Below are positions 8,470-19,900 of a DNA stretch of 64,000 nucleotides, one piece after another. Source of the stretch: Saccharomycopsis fibuligera x Saccharomycopsis cf. fibuligera (Eukaryota; Ascomycota; Saccharomycetes; Ascoideales; Saccharomycopsidaceae); NCBI GenBank assembly GCA_001936135.1, contig CP012813.1, forward strand, positions 248,001 to 312,000. Direction: 5' to 3'. The position numbers and the translations under genes are program-made. A model generated the notes under the pieces. It saw only the letters and a program-made list of their open reading frames with translations. It was not told the origin of the DNA and did no database searches. Position 1 is the stretch's first letter. Each line of letters opens with the position of its first letter.

Positions 8470-11400
8470 ATGAATATTCAAAATCACAGCTCTCCCTTCA
8501 ACAATGAGGATAACTTTGACTCTTCTTTCCAGCTTGAAACCAACCAGGAGTTCAATAAGATTATCGAGTCCGTTGCTGAGAAAGAAAACAATTTGCTCTT
8601 GTCAAAGCACCAATCCATCAACTTGAATGACCTTTTGAAGAGCAATACTGAAACATCAAATTCAGACCATGTTGTTGGCAATGGTGCCAAAAAGGTTGAC
8701 GGTACTCAGCAACGTCCCTTGTCACCGACTTTTCAGCCTCACAGAAGCTCATTTTTCGTTCCCGGCATAAGAGATTCGTACCCGTCATCAATGAGGCCCT
8801 CGCCGACAAAAGATCGATTCAGCAAGGTCTCTTTAGTTTCTGATTTATCCTATAACATTCCTGAATCTTTGTTGGATGGCAAATTAGCAATTTCCAAATC
8901 TAACAGCAATAGTGGTGGTGGTGGCACAAGACCTTCCTCAACCACGGCCAATTTGCTTCATAGTTCGGTAAATAAGAGATATTCTACTATATCCACTGCT
9001 TCTTCCAAAATAATAAGCCTGAAAAAATCAAATGGTTCCTTCAACAAACACAATAATAGATATTCCATAGTTTCAAACAACTCTAACAATGCAAATGTGA
9101 AAAGAAAACCATCATATTTATCAGATAGCAAAAGAAATAGCCTCATTAACCAAAACCTCAGCAATATCAGGTTGAAATATGAGCGCTCCTATTCTACCGA
9201 CTCTTCATTTATTGGCTACAGAAATCTTGTTAGATCTTATTCCTCCGCAGCAGAAAGTAGCGTACAGTATTTTGATGCTGTCTCTGTCAATGGTGACGAC
9301 GACGACGATGAGGATGAGATTCTAGATGATGATAGTGATGATATTAATATCAACAGATTTAGTCTCTTGAAAGTAGCGACTCCTGGGATTGTCGGTGTCA
9401 ATATAGTGAATAAAAATAGCAATATAAATGACATTGAGAATCATCTAAATCTTGATAACGAAGCCATTGTTAGTGACAATGACGGTCAAGATACTGTTTT
9501 GTCTAATTCAACTGCAAAAAGGAACTTTGGCAGTAAACAAGGAGTGGCCAGCCATGAAAAGGCAAGCCTTCACTCACAAAACAGCCAACTGTCGGTTGTT
9601 GATGCGGAAAAATCGCCTGATAGTGTGTCTCCATTACCATCGCCATCCAAAGATTTGCTCAATTTGTCATTTGAGTCTTTAGTTGACAAAAGCAGTATCC
9701 CACAGGCTTTAGGGAATCATCAAACACCCAAAGAAACGCCAACTAGTGTCTTTTCTTCTTCGAGATTCAAATCTTTGAACAAATCTTTCACTGCTTTTGA
9801 AACAGGAATTAAATCATCTTGTGACACAAAGGACAATCTTGGACCTAACCATGCTGATGTGGCAGGTAAGCAGCAGCATCATTCAAGAAATTTCTCAGGC
9901 ACGTTTTTCTACGAAGATAATTCTGCAAAGCGTAAAAAATCATTCAATTTTTTGAAAACTTCGCTTAAGAAGACACCATCAATTAAAAGAAACGATAGTT
10001 TAAAAAACTCAGTACTTTCTCAAAATAGTAATCCGCAGGATCTAGGTTTGAAAAATACACCAACCTCAACGCCCAGCATAACAAGTATTCAAAAATTCGA
10101 TCTGCGCCACACAGGTAGTAATCATTCTTTATATTCTGGGGATATCTCGTCAACATTGATGCCGCACGATAACTCAACTAAATTGAAAAAGCAAGCATCA
10201 GCTAAACCTTTCTTCATGCTAACGTCTTCATCATCTTCATCAAATCGGAAAAACAAAAGCCATAAAAAAGCATTATCTCTTAGCTTGAAGAAAAACTCAG
10301 AGCCTTCTCAAAAACACGGAGAAGGCAATGGCAAGTTTATTCCAAATGAGCCACTAAGCGATTACAGTTCATTCAAGTTCAAGTTCCATAAACGAAGTAT
10401 GAGTTTTGGGTTTAATAAGAATTCAAACAGGGAAAAAGGGATGACCACAGCTGCTGCAAAACAACATGGAAGCAGTATCTCATTAGCATCGTCTTCTCAT
10501 CATCACGCCAATGCCGCGAGCATAAGCACCGCTAATTCGAGTGTATTATCGTTCGGCTCAAAGCATAAACAATCTCATTCTCATTCTGATTCTAGTGATG
10601 CGTTGCTGACTAGTGCTGCTGCTGGTGGTAATTTATGCGGTAGCGAATACAGTGTTTTGTCGTTGAATGGTGACGTGTTTGCCAATAATAGTGACTTGCT
10701 ATTTAACTCAATGCCAGCGAGAAAAATTGCTGAAGAGAATGAAATCCCGTATATGGAGTTGCATAGTTTGATGAACTTGTGTAATTCGAGTAATAATTTA
10801 ATTGTTGATTTTGGCGATTTTATCAAGTTGAGGATGACTGAAATTAAAAATAAATTGCAGATTAAAAAAATCGGAGAGCTGAAATTTAACGACACGTATG
10901 TGGAACAATCTTTAAAATCTCGAAAAGTAAGCCATGTTTTAAAAATTATTCCATTTGGTAATAATAATAATAATGAGGCGAAAGCCCGTGATGCTCATCA
11001 AATAATGAGCTCTATAAGTGATGTCGCTCATGAATTACAATTCCTTAACAAGTTGCAAAATTGTCAAGGATTTATTGATTTGAAATCATCAATCGTTGTG
11101 AAGGGTGAATACTCCAAAGACTTGCTTAGAGAGTGGGATTTCTTCAGCATTGCTAGTCAAAACTCACTGTTGGATAAAAAGAAAAAAAGGCCAGATAATT
11201 ACGGCAAGCATCAACTTTATTTGATCTTAGTATTCAACTATGAGGGCCAAAGCTTGAAAGATTTCAAATTACAATCATGGCAGCAAGCGAATAAGCTCTT
11301 TTGGAACTTGGCTAAAACTTTGAAAAATTCTGAATTTTTATATCAGTTTGAACATAGAAATTTAAATTGGGGAAACGTTTTGATAAGTAACGCTGCAGAA

Positions 11401-12423
11401 AAAACACAAGATTCTCCTCAGCTTCATGATAGTGTTTACGGATCTTTAAGTACCCTGTCAACGAATGCGTCGGAACACGAAAATGGAAACATTAACGGCA
11501 GTGGTACTGGCGGTATGCGTTTGCCAACTAGTTTACCGAACTTGGATTTGCGCATAACAATCACTGATTTTTCATGTTCTCGAATTTGGAACTCCAATAG
11601 CAAAACCGCAATATCGAAAGCATTATGCCCAATGATTAATGATGACGAGAATAACAGTGATGAAAATACCACCACCAGTAACAAAATCTCAATGTATCGG
11701 GCCATGAGGGAAGTAATTTCCAAGCAAAATGGTGTTGATAATAATACTAATATTATTGACTGGTCATGCCACTGCCCCCAAACCACTATCCTTTGGTTGT
11801 TCTATATTGCTGATAAATTGGTCAATAGTAAGAATTTGAAAGCACCACAAAAACTTCAAAAACCTTTACATTCAAGCTCAACATCAACATATACACATCA
11901 TTCTAATCATCATCAGCAACAGAAACAGAAGCAACATAAGAAAAGCCATAGTCGAACAGATAGCTATAGAAATAGTCCTGGCAATAAAAGCTCAAAATCT
12001 GTCACCGTTAACAGCTCGCATCAGCAGCAGCAGCAGCAGCAAAAATCTATTTTAAGAAAACCAGTAAGACCGCTGCTTGACCAAGAACGGTCTGATTTGG
12101 ATTTTGTCGACAATGATGATCAAGCATTTTCGATGAACGAATATACTAGCTACCAATCATTGCAATATATCCACAATTCTCTTAACCCAGAATTCAGCTT
12201 AAAATATGAGTTTACTTCCAAGAGCAAAAATCATAACCAGAGCTTGAATTCGGCTTCTGGCGGTGGTAATCACGGACCATTTTTCAAATCTATGTTGGAA
12301 AATTTTGGTGATTCTTTCAAGCTGTATAAAGACGAGCACTTCAGGGAGATTGTTCACTTTGAAGATTTTGACAATCTCGATCAAGTTTTGAAATGGGGAG
12401 AATTAAATGAGTTAATTATTTAA
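8470..12423 (+). CDS. Haspin-type protein kinase with a long disordered N-terminus
   Basis: A 1317-residue protein from the ATG at 8470 (MNIQNHSSPFNNEDNF); the frame continues upstream but without an ATG. Residues 1-780 are Ser/Asn/Lys-rich and disordered, with an acidic D/E run near 280. The haspin kinase domain occupies the C-terminal ~540 residues: the ATP-site Lys in SHVLKIIPF (K825), the alphaC-type Glu in VAHELQFLNKL (E855), EWDFFSIAS, EHRNLNWGNVLI as the catalytic loop and ITDFSCSRIW as the DFG-equivalent (D1033). Known haspins phosphorylate histone H3 Thr3 in mitosis; budding-yeast relatives are Alk1/Alk2. Low-complexity inserts (His/Gln/Lys-rich, about 11870-12060) interrupt the C-lobe. 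The usual HRD is HRN here (N964), so activity is uncertain. Family call strong. Confidence 0.88.
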   Translation: MNIQNHSSPFNNEDNFDSSFQLETNQEFNKIIESVAEKENNLLLSKHQSINLNDLLKSNTETSNSDHVVGNGAKKVDGTQQRPLSPTFQPHRSSFFVPGIRDSYPSSMRPSPTKDRFSKVSLVSDLSYNIPESLLDGKLAISKSNSNSGGGGTRPSSTTANLLHSSVNKRYSTISTASSKIISLKKSNGSFNKHNNRYSIVSNNSNNANVKRKPSYLSDSKRNSLINQNLSNIRLKYERSYSTDSSFIGYRNLVRSYSSAAESSVQYFDAVSVNGDDDDDEDEILDDDSDDININRFSLLKVATPGIVGVNIVNKNSNINDIENHLNLDNEAIVSDNDGQDTVLSNSTAKRNFGSKQGVASHEKASLHSQNSQLSVVDAEKSPDSVSPLPSPSKDLLNLSFESLVDKSSIPQALGNHQTPKETPTSVFSSSRFKSLNKSFTAFETGIKSSCDTKDNLGPNHADVAGKQQHHSRNFSGTFFYEDNSAKRKKSFNFLKTSLKKTPSIKRNDSLKNSVLSQNSNPQDLGLKNTPTSTPSITSIQKFDLRHTGSNHSLYSGDISSTLMPHDNSTKLKKQASAKPFFMLTSSSSSSNRKNKSHKKALSLSLKKNSEPSQKHGEGNGKFIPNEPLSDYSSFKFKFHKRSMSFGFNKNSNREKGMTTAAAKQHGSSISLASSSHHHANAASISTANSSVLSFGSKHKQSHSHSDSSDALLTSAAAGGNLCGSEYSVLSLNGDVFANNSDLLFNSMPARKIAEENEIPYMELHSLMNLCNSSNNLIVDFGDFIKLRMTEIKNKLQIKKIGELKFNDTYVEQSLKSRKVSHVLKIIPFGNNNNNEAKARDAHQIMSSISDVAHELQFLNKLQNCQGFIDLKSSIVVKGEYSKDLLREWDFFSIASQNSLLDKKKKRPDNYGKHQLYLILVFNYEGQSLKDFKLQSWQQANKLFWNLAKTLKNSEFLYQFEHRNLNWGNVLISNAAEKTQDSPQLHDSVYGSLSTLSTNASEHENGNINGSGTGGMRLPTSLPNLDLRITITDFSCSRIWNSNSKTAISKALCPMINDDENNSDENTTTSNKISMYRAMREVISKQNGVDNNTNIIDWSCHCPQTTILWLFYIADKLVNSKNLKAPQKLQKPLHSSSTSTYTHHSNHHQQQKQKQHKKSHSRTDSYRNSPGNKSSKSVTVNSSHQQQQQQQKSILRKPVRPLLDQERSDLDFVDNDDQAFSMNEYTSYQSLQYIHNSLNPEFSLKYEFTSKSKNHNQSLNSASGGGNHGPFFKSMLENFGDSFKLYKDEHFREIVHFEDFDNLDQVLKWGELNELII

Positions 12424-12621
12424 AACGCACATAACCACCCTTACATCCATTATTATTATCATTATTATTATCATTATTATTATTATTATTATCATTATTG
12501 TTTTTATTATTATTACAAATGAGAAAACATATTTAAATTAGCATTTTCTTCAGTTCTACATTTCACAACTTTTTAAATTTCCTTTTTTTCTTAAAAAAAA
12601 TTTTTAATTAATAGTAACTCC

Positions 12622-12657
<36 letters not shown>

Positions 12658-12840
12658 GGCGCATATTCACTTCACTTCTTTACTTTCGACGTTGAACTAT
12701 TTCACTTACACATTTTTCTTCAAATATTGGCATTTTCTATTTTTAATTGTTTATTTGTGCTGCATTACTTCATCATAGCTGTACATAATATATTTTTAAT
12801 ACTGCTTTTTATTTTTGTATGCTGCTTTCTATTGGCGTAA

Positions 12841-13059
12841 GGAAGAACATGTGTTTATTATCATGATGTCAGTATTATTCCGACTTCTGAATTTACAATG
12901 CTGTTAAAAATAAGGGGTGCAACTGATGGCGCTCAGTTGATTCCAAATATCGTCATTGGTAAACCAGATACTGAAATTGATAAGGTGTATCTTCCAAAGA
13001 AATTTTTAAAGAGAAGCGTACGAATGCCTCAAGAAATGGTTTTAAATCTACTAAGCTAG
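12841..13059 (+). pseudogene. Possible coding relic or tiny unrecognised ORF
   Basis: The frame is open from 12841 to a TAG at 13057-13059. Its only useful ATG is at 12898, giving 53 residues (MLLKIRGATDGAQLIPNIVI and onward, ending in LLS). The composition is protein-like (GATDGAQLIP, KPDTEIDKVYLPKKF) rather than the homopolymer-driven nonsense of the surrounding intergenic DNA, and the upstream extension HDVSIIPTSEFT also reads plausibly. I recognise no family. It could be a fragment of a decayed gene, an exon, or chance. Confidence 0.25.
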
Positions 13060-13517
13060 ATGAACCCGAGAAGTTTTAGTTGGTACGTTGACTAATCCAA
13101 CAAACATTATTTCAACAATTAACATATTTGGGTTTATCACAAACACTTATTTTTAGGGCGGCTTTTTTTTATTTTATTTTTTGGTTATATTATTTTGTTA
13201 AATTTTTTTATTGTTTTATTCCTTCTTATATAGTTTTCTTACTTTATTTTCAAATGTAAATCACTAGTTTTGAAGCCGCATGAATTCAAAAACGAATTTA
13301 AGGCATTGTCAGGCGAGTAGAGCAACATTTTAAAGTTAGCAACGTCTCTTTAGCATGAGGGTCAATTTATTCAATAGGTTTTTATGTGAAAAAAACATTT
13401 ACGTACTATAACCTTAAGGTATCTAGATATTACAGAAATTTGTGTTATGCACTATAACGCATATAAACGCATAAATCATATTTAAACAGTTACCCCCTAA
13501 CTGTCAAGCTTCTGATT

Positions 13518-13518
<1 letters not shown>

Positions 13519-13553
<35 letters not shown>
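13519..13553. repeat. Poly-T tract, 35 bases
   Basis: The longest of about fourteen homopolymer runs of 19 or more bases in the window. It lies upstream of the coiled-coil protein gene. Confidence 0.9.
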
Positions 13554-13772
13554 CCCATAATTCGGATGATTGCCATCGTTTGGTTAAGAAAAATAAAAAA
13601 CAGAACCAGACCTTAGTAACAGTGGCATAGTCTCTTGAAAAAAAGTACGAGAGTCTTATCAGCCCAAGAAAAAAAAAAAAAAAATAAAAAAAGTAAAACG
13701 AAACAAAACAGATTACATTACATTTTTTTTCGTTTTTTACTTCTTTTTCGTTTCCTTCTTTTTCTTTTCAAT

Positions 13773-15161
13773 ATGTCAACATATTATGAATCCATAGACC
13801 TTTTAGAATATTGCAATGCGATTGACTCTGCGGATATAATAAAAAATGTTGTTTCTGCTACCAGTAGAGATGGGTTAAATGAAAATGGCAAAAGGTCTAG
13901 ATCATCATCAGTGTCATCAAGCTATGATTTGCCCTACGTTGAAGAAATTTCTGAATCAAAACATTCCTATTTGGATAATTTAAGTATGAATAGTATTTCG
14001 GGAGTAAGCAGTGGCAAGATTGCTGGTTATGGGACTTTTAGCGGGATATCGGGCAGCAGCACTTCTATTGCTGGAGGTGCAGGCACCTATGATGGTAATA
14101 ATGGTAATAATGGTAATAACACTAGTAACAATAGTCATAATGATACGCATACTGGAACAAAACACAAAAAGTCAAAGAAACATCAACAGCAGCAGCTGCA
14201 AAACCCTAATGCCATACCGGGCTACTTACCGGTATCTTTGGATCAACTTAGTCTGATTAATTTCAACAATTTTTCCAGTACCAATGAATTGGAAACTTAT
14301 GCAACCAAAGTGCTTCTTAATTCAATAACGAGCCAAGCAGTGGAGCAAGGGCTTGACTTGAATAAATTGTTTTTGAACGGATTTGGATATGGTGGCAGTG
14401 TTGGTGGTGGTGGTGGAAGACATGGCGGGAATGCCGGTAATAATTATAATTTGCAGAATAAAAGCATATCGGAAATTGCATTGACTGTGTATAATAGAAA
14501 GATACAGATCGAGGAAATTCAGAGGAATGAATTAAGACATTTGGAAGAGTTGAAGTTGCGAGAAAAAGAATTAGAGAAGCGGAGACAAGAGGAGGAAAAT
14601 CAGAGGCAAGAGGAGGAAAAGCAGAGACAAGAGAAGGAGGAGCAAGCTAAAAAAGCAGCTGTTGAGGAGTCGAGTAAAAATAAAGCTGCTGGTGATGCTT
14701 TTACCACTAGTGCCATTAGTGGCATGGGGGTCACTACTGGTATCCCGGTACCTGCTGTGGGGACTGGTTATTATGCACCATCACAGAATAGTATAGTGGA
14801 TGGTAACTATCCAGCTGCTGTGTCAAATACTACTACACAAAATTCCACTGCTCCTAGCACAGCTAAACAAAATCCTGTTAATGAACGAACACAAAATCTT
14901 TTGCCAGTGGCAGCAGCCGGTGTAGCCAACGTGCCACAACTAGCCCGCAAAGCAGAACCAGAAGCTGAATTAACGGTTGAAAACTATACTGAAGCTTTAA
15001 CTAATTTGTTGAAAAACCGCAATTTGAATTTGCCACAGTTAACTCCCCAGCAAATTGACGCAATTGCCAAAAATCCCACTTTTCAAAATAATCAATTGAT
15101 TACTAATTTTTTGAAAATAAGTATGAAGAATGCTGCTAATGCTTCTTCACAGGAGCAGTAA
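13773..15161 (+). CDS. Unrecognised 462-residue protein with a central Glu/Gln/Arg coiled coil
   Basis: I chose the ATG at 13773 (MSTYYESIDLLEYCNAIDSA); upstream the same frame is a K/F homopolymer-driven leader. The first ~60 residues look ordered. A Ser/Gly/Asn-rich linker (with a GNN tandem repeat near 14090-14120) follows, then a predicted ordered patch (PVSLDQLSLINFNNF), a Gly-rich stretch, and a strong charged helix with repeated RQEEE/RQEKE units (about residues 295-335). A disordered Thr/Ser/Ala linker leads to an ordered C-terminus (TEALTNLLKNRNLNLPQLTP, then LITNFLKISMKN). I cannot assign a family. The architecture suits a scaffold or chromatin/transcription component, but that is only an impression. 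Confidence 0.8.
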   Translation: MSTYYESIDLLEYCNAIDSADIIKNVVSATSRDGLNENGKRSRSSSVSSSYDLPYVEEISESKHSYLDNLSMNSISGVSSGKIAGYGTFSGISGSSTSIAGGAGTYDGNNGNNGNNTSNNSHNDTHTGTKHKKSKKHQQQQLQNPNAIPGYLPVSLDQLSLINFNNFSSTNELETYATKVLLNSITSQAVEQGLDLNKLFLNGFGYGGSVGGGGGRHGGNAGNNYNLQNKSISEIALTVYNRKIQIEEIQRNELRHLEELKLREKELEKRRQEEENQRQEEEKQRQEKEEQAKKAAVEESSKNKAAGDAFTTSAISGMGVTTGIPVPAVGTGYYAPSQNSIVDGNYPAAVSNTTTQNSTAPSTAKQNPVNERTQNLLPVAAAGVANVPQLARKAEPEAELTVENYTEALTNLLKNRNLNLPQLTPQQIDAIAKNPTFQNNQLITNFLKISMKNAANASSQEQ

Positions 15162-15476
15162 GTCAATCAGAGAACAGATAGTTGTTTTTTTCAGGTGCCA
15201 TTTTCATGGTATACTCGCTTTTCATTTCGTTTTCTCGGCGTCTTTGCCTTTTTTTTTTTTTTTTTTTGCCTTTTACATCTGTAATATAGTTAGTGTACGA
15301 TAATTCTGTTTTGAAGTCTTTATGGCTTGATGCCTTGAAGCATACCCCAGAAGCTTACATAGCTAGCTGATATGCTGAAAATACAATATAAGAAAAGATC
15401 AATAAATAAAAATCGTTAAATTACTTGCTGTGACAAAGGAAAAGATAATTAAGCATTACTAGTATAACTTATAGGA
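15162..15476. other. Convergent 3' ends, T19 tract
   Basis: A short spacer between two genes that end toward each other. It holds a T19 run at 15249-15267 and AT-rich sequence suitable for polyadenylation. No gene is seen. Confidence 0.6.
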
Positions 15477-16312
15477 CTAATCCTGTTCTGCTATAGAAAC
15501 TAATCTTTCTTCGATCTCATCGCTACTCAAGATTTTGAAATCACCATCAACGGCAACCCCAATTTCTATATCATCTTTTTTGAATTCAGAGCCCAAAACA
15601 TTGGATAACGTTACAATTGCGGTTTCCACCAATTTCACTGGATCGCCTTTCAAATACTCTTTATTTTTGTATTTTTTCTCCAAGGCAGTGGTGGCTTCGT
15701 CTTGTTTAGGACCAACAGCAACAGCTTTAGAACCAACATAATATCCAGCCGGGTCAGTTTTGTATAAAAGGGGTCCCTTTTCATCATCAAAAGAGGCAAA
15801 AGTGGCAACTGCACCAAATGGTCTCATGTAGGCTCTTTGAGTATAAATTTGAGAATTGTTGGCCATACGCTTAGCCAAAACATCAACAGGGATTGGATAA
15901 CCGTATTTGTAATTGAATTCAGCGGCTTCACTTTTGGCTCTCATGGCTAAAGATCTTGCATCTGCAATAGAACCGGTGGCTAACATCCCAACAGTTTTGG
16001 TGATTTTGAACATATACGACACGGTTTTGGCATCCAATAACTTGTCAGGAACCTTCTTTTGGGAAATTAACACAACCGAATCTTTACCGGTTATGCCAAG
16101 AGCAGTGATATTAGCAGCAGTGACTGCTTTGAAAGCATATTCGACTTGGTATAATCTTCCCTCTGGAGAGAAGATGGTGATATGTCTGTCAAACCCGGCA
16201 GAATCTAGAAAGTAAGAGCGTTAGTTGGTTTTCTTGGTCAAAAAACGGAATTGAAAAGGTAGCTCACCCCTAAACAGCAGGAAAAAGAAAGATTTCAAAA
16301 CATACTGGACAT
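15477..16312 (-). CDS. SCL1: 20S proteasome subunit alpha1 (Scl1-type), two exons
   Basis: Exon 1 is only 7 nt (16306-16312, ATGTCCA). The intron is 16205-16305 (101 nt) with donor GTATGT, branch ACTAAC and acceptor CTAG. Exon 2 is 15477-16204. The joined product has 244 residues and starts [18 protein letters not shown], restoring the alpha-subunit N-terminal signature including [11 protein letters not shown]. The rest matches Scl1 closely: [65 protein letters not shown] and the C-terminus [12 protein letters not shown]. Yeast Scl1 has 252 residues. Alpha subunits form the outer, non-catalytic gated rings of the 20S core in cytosol and nucleus. Reading only the uninterrupted frame would lose the first ~45 residues. 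It is divergent from the large disordered-protein gene. Confidence 0.95.
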
Positions 16313-16406
16313 TATTTGTTTATGTTATGATATGATTGGCAATATAGTAGGAATGTGGTAAGCACAATTGAACTATCTCATCAAAACCCTAGCGGTGCTG
16401 CATTGT

Positions 16407-16414
16407 AGTGGCAA
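16407..16414 (+). promoter_or_regulatory. PACE-like (Rpn4) candidate site upstream of SCL1
   Basis: AGTGGCAA followed by T differs from the PACE consensus GGTGGCAAA at the two end positions. It lies about 95 bases upstream of the SCL1 start, where proteasome genes usually carry this element. One site with mismatches is weak evidence. Confidence 0.3.
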
Positions 16415-16703
16415 TTCTTGTTAACGATAACTGGAAATCTTGCAAAATAGAGGCGGTCCACAGGGTTACCCGAAGTTGTCATCTCTTGTACACCGCCAGT
16501 CTGGAGTCATATGCGAGGGCATTGAGCAGTAGAACTACGAGTTTACACAAATGCAGTCAGGAAAACCCATAGACCAATGGATATGGAAGACTGTTCAACT
16601 ACAGTACTGGTACCCTCGCAGTCAAATCACTGCCTGCTTTTGTCTCTATAATGCCATTCTGTGCTTCTGTTCTCTGTTATTATATATCGCCCTTGACTGT
16701 GTT

Positions 16704-16711
16704 ATCACGTG
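16704..16711 (+). promoter_or_regulatory. Cbf1/bHLH E-box ATCACGTG
   Basis: RTCACGTG is the Cbf1 consensus in yeasts. It sits 220 bases before the ATG of the large disordered protein and 390 bases before SCL1, so the target is unclear. Confidence 0.35.
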
Positions 16712-16931
16712 CGGGTATCCCCCTGTTAACAGTTTAAATCAACAGATGCGAAACGCAGAAAAAAGAAAAACAACAACAAACGAGGCAAAAAGCACATCAG
16801 CGCGTCGATTATACTATTTACTGTATAATACTTGCTTCCAGGCGCCACCAAGTTCAATTCTTCAGCATCAAACAGGATAGTTGTTAAAATACCTAGAGGC
16901 CGGAGATACCTCGTATGGTGTGCGCGCGAAA

Positions 16932-19900
16932 ATGTCTCGCCAATCATTACAATTCCATTTGAATCCCCAAGGTTCTGCAATCGGGCTATTTCCTCCAACA
17001 ATTGTCACTTATAGTCTCAACAATGAGGAAGAAGACTACAATCATTTGCTCAAACTCAAAATAAATGACACGATACTCAAACCGTTTTGCAAGTTCTACA
17101 AACTAGACGCCAGAGCGTTGATATTTACTTCTCTCAATTATGATTATATACCGGTAACTTTAAACGCGAATACAATCTTAGAAAATATAGCTAATACTGA
17201 GCAGCTTAATGTTCATCAATTGATCATAAAAGTAAACTTCTTAGATACTCTTGAGTTTGATGCCAATGGCCATATTGTTGATATATATCATTTGAGTTCT
17301 ATTGAACAACAGCAAGATAATTCTGAAAACCGCTCGTATTTGCAATTTTCATTGAAATTATCTGGCGAAGATATTAACGATGATGACGAGGAACTTGACA
17401 TAAAAAAAGTGGAAAAAAAGTCATTAGTATTAGACGAAAAGCTGAATATCATTGATTTCTCGGGATCTGAACATAAACAAAACTGGCCTACCATAAAACT
17501 AAGACTAAGAGAATTCAATTTACATCAGCAATATCAACTCACAATCGCCAAATTTGTGTGTGCGTATTGCGCATACGTGCTATTATCAACTCAGCACAAT
17601 AGCGAAACCTTCAAAAGCTTTGAAGGTATATTGGAATACTTTAGTAAGTTCAAGTATCTTATCCTTACTAGTCAGCATGAAGCTTTAGTTGTTCTTAATA
17701 ATGAATTTACAGATGTCGAGCCAAAACTCTCTTCTGAATCTTCCATTCCATCGCCAGCACCATCCGAAAGTTACGATAGTCATAATGAACTTGTCAATAG
17801 CATTGAAAAATTATTAAATAGCAGCAGTTTCAAAAGCAATCCCCAATTGCATAAAAATATCCGCGATGTTAAGATACTGCAAAATGCAATTTTAAAAGTA
17901 TATACGGTTGACAATTACAGTGACTTTATACTGCAAAACTTCTCCAAAGTAAATGAACAAGTTAATGCTAATGCTAATTCTGAGCAAGAAATCTCAAGCG
18001 CGAATCTAAGTGATCCTGAGCAAAAAACTAATAATTCCAGTGTCACTACAGAGACTACGCGTACCCATCAACTAAGTGCTGAGATTGGTGTTCCTAAGAA
18101 AAAGCTAGAAAAGCAAGAGACTCAGATACAGAATGAGGAGGTACTTGTATTAGAAACGGAGGAAATTTCAAAACAACGACTCGAGAAGAGCAAGAAGGAG
18201 AAAGAAACGGAAGCGAATGAAGAAATGTTGCACGATTCTGAAAAAAGTGCCAACCAGGAGTCCAGGAAAGCAAAAGTGTTTGATATGACAACAGAATTGC
18301 CTTTCAGCGTTTTCAAAAATGTTGCCATGGATTTTGCCGATTTTACAAAAAAAACAACACAGGTTGAAACTACTGAGAAAAGTTCAAAATCTTTGGATGA
18401 GCTGGGGAAAGAAAAAGTGAATGCCAATGATACGTTGAAACCCTCCGAAAAAAGCACGGATGTGCAAAATCTGAAAGATGGAGATAAAGACCAGGATTTT
18501 CAATGTAAAACTGGAAAATTATCAACCAAATTTCTTTATCAAAGCATTCTGGAAAACAATGTCGAAGATGTGGCAAAAAACGAATCAAAGAAAAACCAAC
18601 AAAATGAAAGGGTAAATCAAAGCGAAATTAAAGACACAAAAGAAATCAATGAACTGGAGTCTAAAAAAGATAATTTCTTGTTGGCAAGATTCCTAGACGC
18701 GTCAGAGCTGTCAGCTTTAAATTTGGATAAAAATGAATCACATCCAGCTGACACGAAAGGAGATAGTTTAAATGATGTACAGGCAATTGATATTGGCAGC
18801 GATGACAATGCACAACCATTTAGTCCAGAGGAACATGTAATTGATATATCTACGCCAGCTCCTTCTGCTGTCCCTAATAAAAGTTTAAGTTATCAAGCCA
18901 ATAGCGAACAGGAAAAACCTTTAGTTGAGATTGATGACAAGTCAACACAAAAAAAAAGCGGTCCTATTACTGACGCAAACGGTTTTGTTGACTCCTTTGC
19001 ATACGAGAGTGATGATGTTGAGCTAGTTCTGTATACAAAACCAGAAAAGGATAGTAATATGACACAGAAATCAGCTGTTACAATTAAGAAAGAGCCTCTT
19101 ACAACAAGCAAAGCAGCTCTGAATTCCGACGAGGTGATTGCAAGCTCGCGCTTGAGCAAAAGAGGTCCTCATCGTCAACCAAAAGGAAGTGCGCCTAATG
19201 TCTTTGATATTGAGTCGAGTGATAGTGATGTCACGTTCCAAGAAGATCACCATAAGCGCGATTTGAGTCCATATAAATTTGATACCAATGGGTATACATG
19301 CGCTTCGGCTAATGGAAAGAAAATAAATCAGCAAGGTGAGGACTCCAATGTGCAAATAGAGGAGTCTGATCTCCAGATGGTCAAACTGAACCAAGATGCA
19401 TTGCAAGATGATCAGAAAACTACTGAACCTTCAAGTATCTCCACCAAAAAGCAATCGGATCAAAACAATGAAAATAATACCGAATCCAAGGATGTGCGCA
19501 AAGGAAAAATCTCAGGTTTTGAAGAGGTTGTTGGAGAATCTGATATACAGTTAGAAAATCAGTTTGAAGATAACTCTGATATACAATTGGAAGAAAACCA
19601 ACCCGAACAAGAATCTATTGTATCACAGAAAAAAGGGAAATATGAAAAGAAACCCTCTATACAGTTGGAGAAAAGTAAGTTTGGGAATGGTTCCAATGTA
19701 CAGGTAAAGGAAAATCAGTCCAAACAAGTGACTACTGTGCCACTGGAAAAAAAGCAGCATAAAAAAGGATTTTGTGAACAGTTAGACATAGATAAGTCTG
19801 GCGATGAATCTGACGTACAACTAGAGGAAAGTCGACCTGAAAATGTGACTGCTGAATTATCAAAGAAAAAGTGGTCTAAGAGACAACCTCCTATAGAGTC

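Larger units (their letters stand above)
12424..13772. other. Intergenic region with long T tracts and a possible coding relic
   Basis: An ATT/TTA microsatellite lies at about 12447-12515, T27 at 12626-12652 and T35 at 13519-13553. The only gene-like stretch is a short frame at about 12841-13059, listed separately. The last 200 bases are the leader of the next gene. Confidence 0.65.
16313..16931. promoter_or_regulatory. Divergent promoter between SCL1 and the large disordered-protein gene
   Basis: This 619-bp region serves both genes. It contains AGTGGCAA at 16407-16414, close to the Rpn4/PACE consensus GGTGGCAAA, and a Cbf1-type ATCACGTG at 16704-16711. There is no convincing gene inside. 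Confidence 0.55.
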
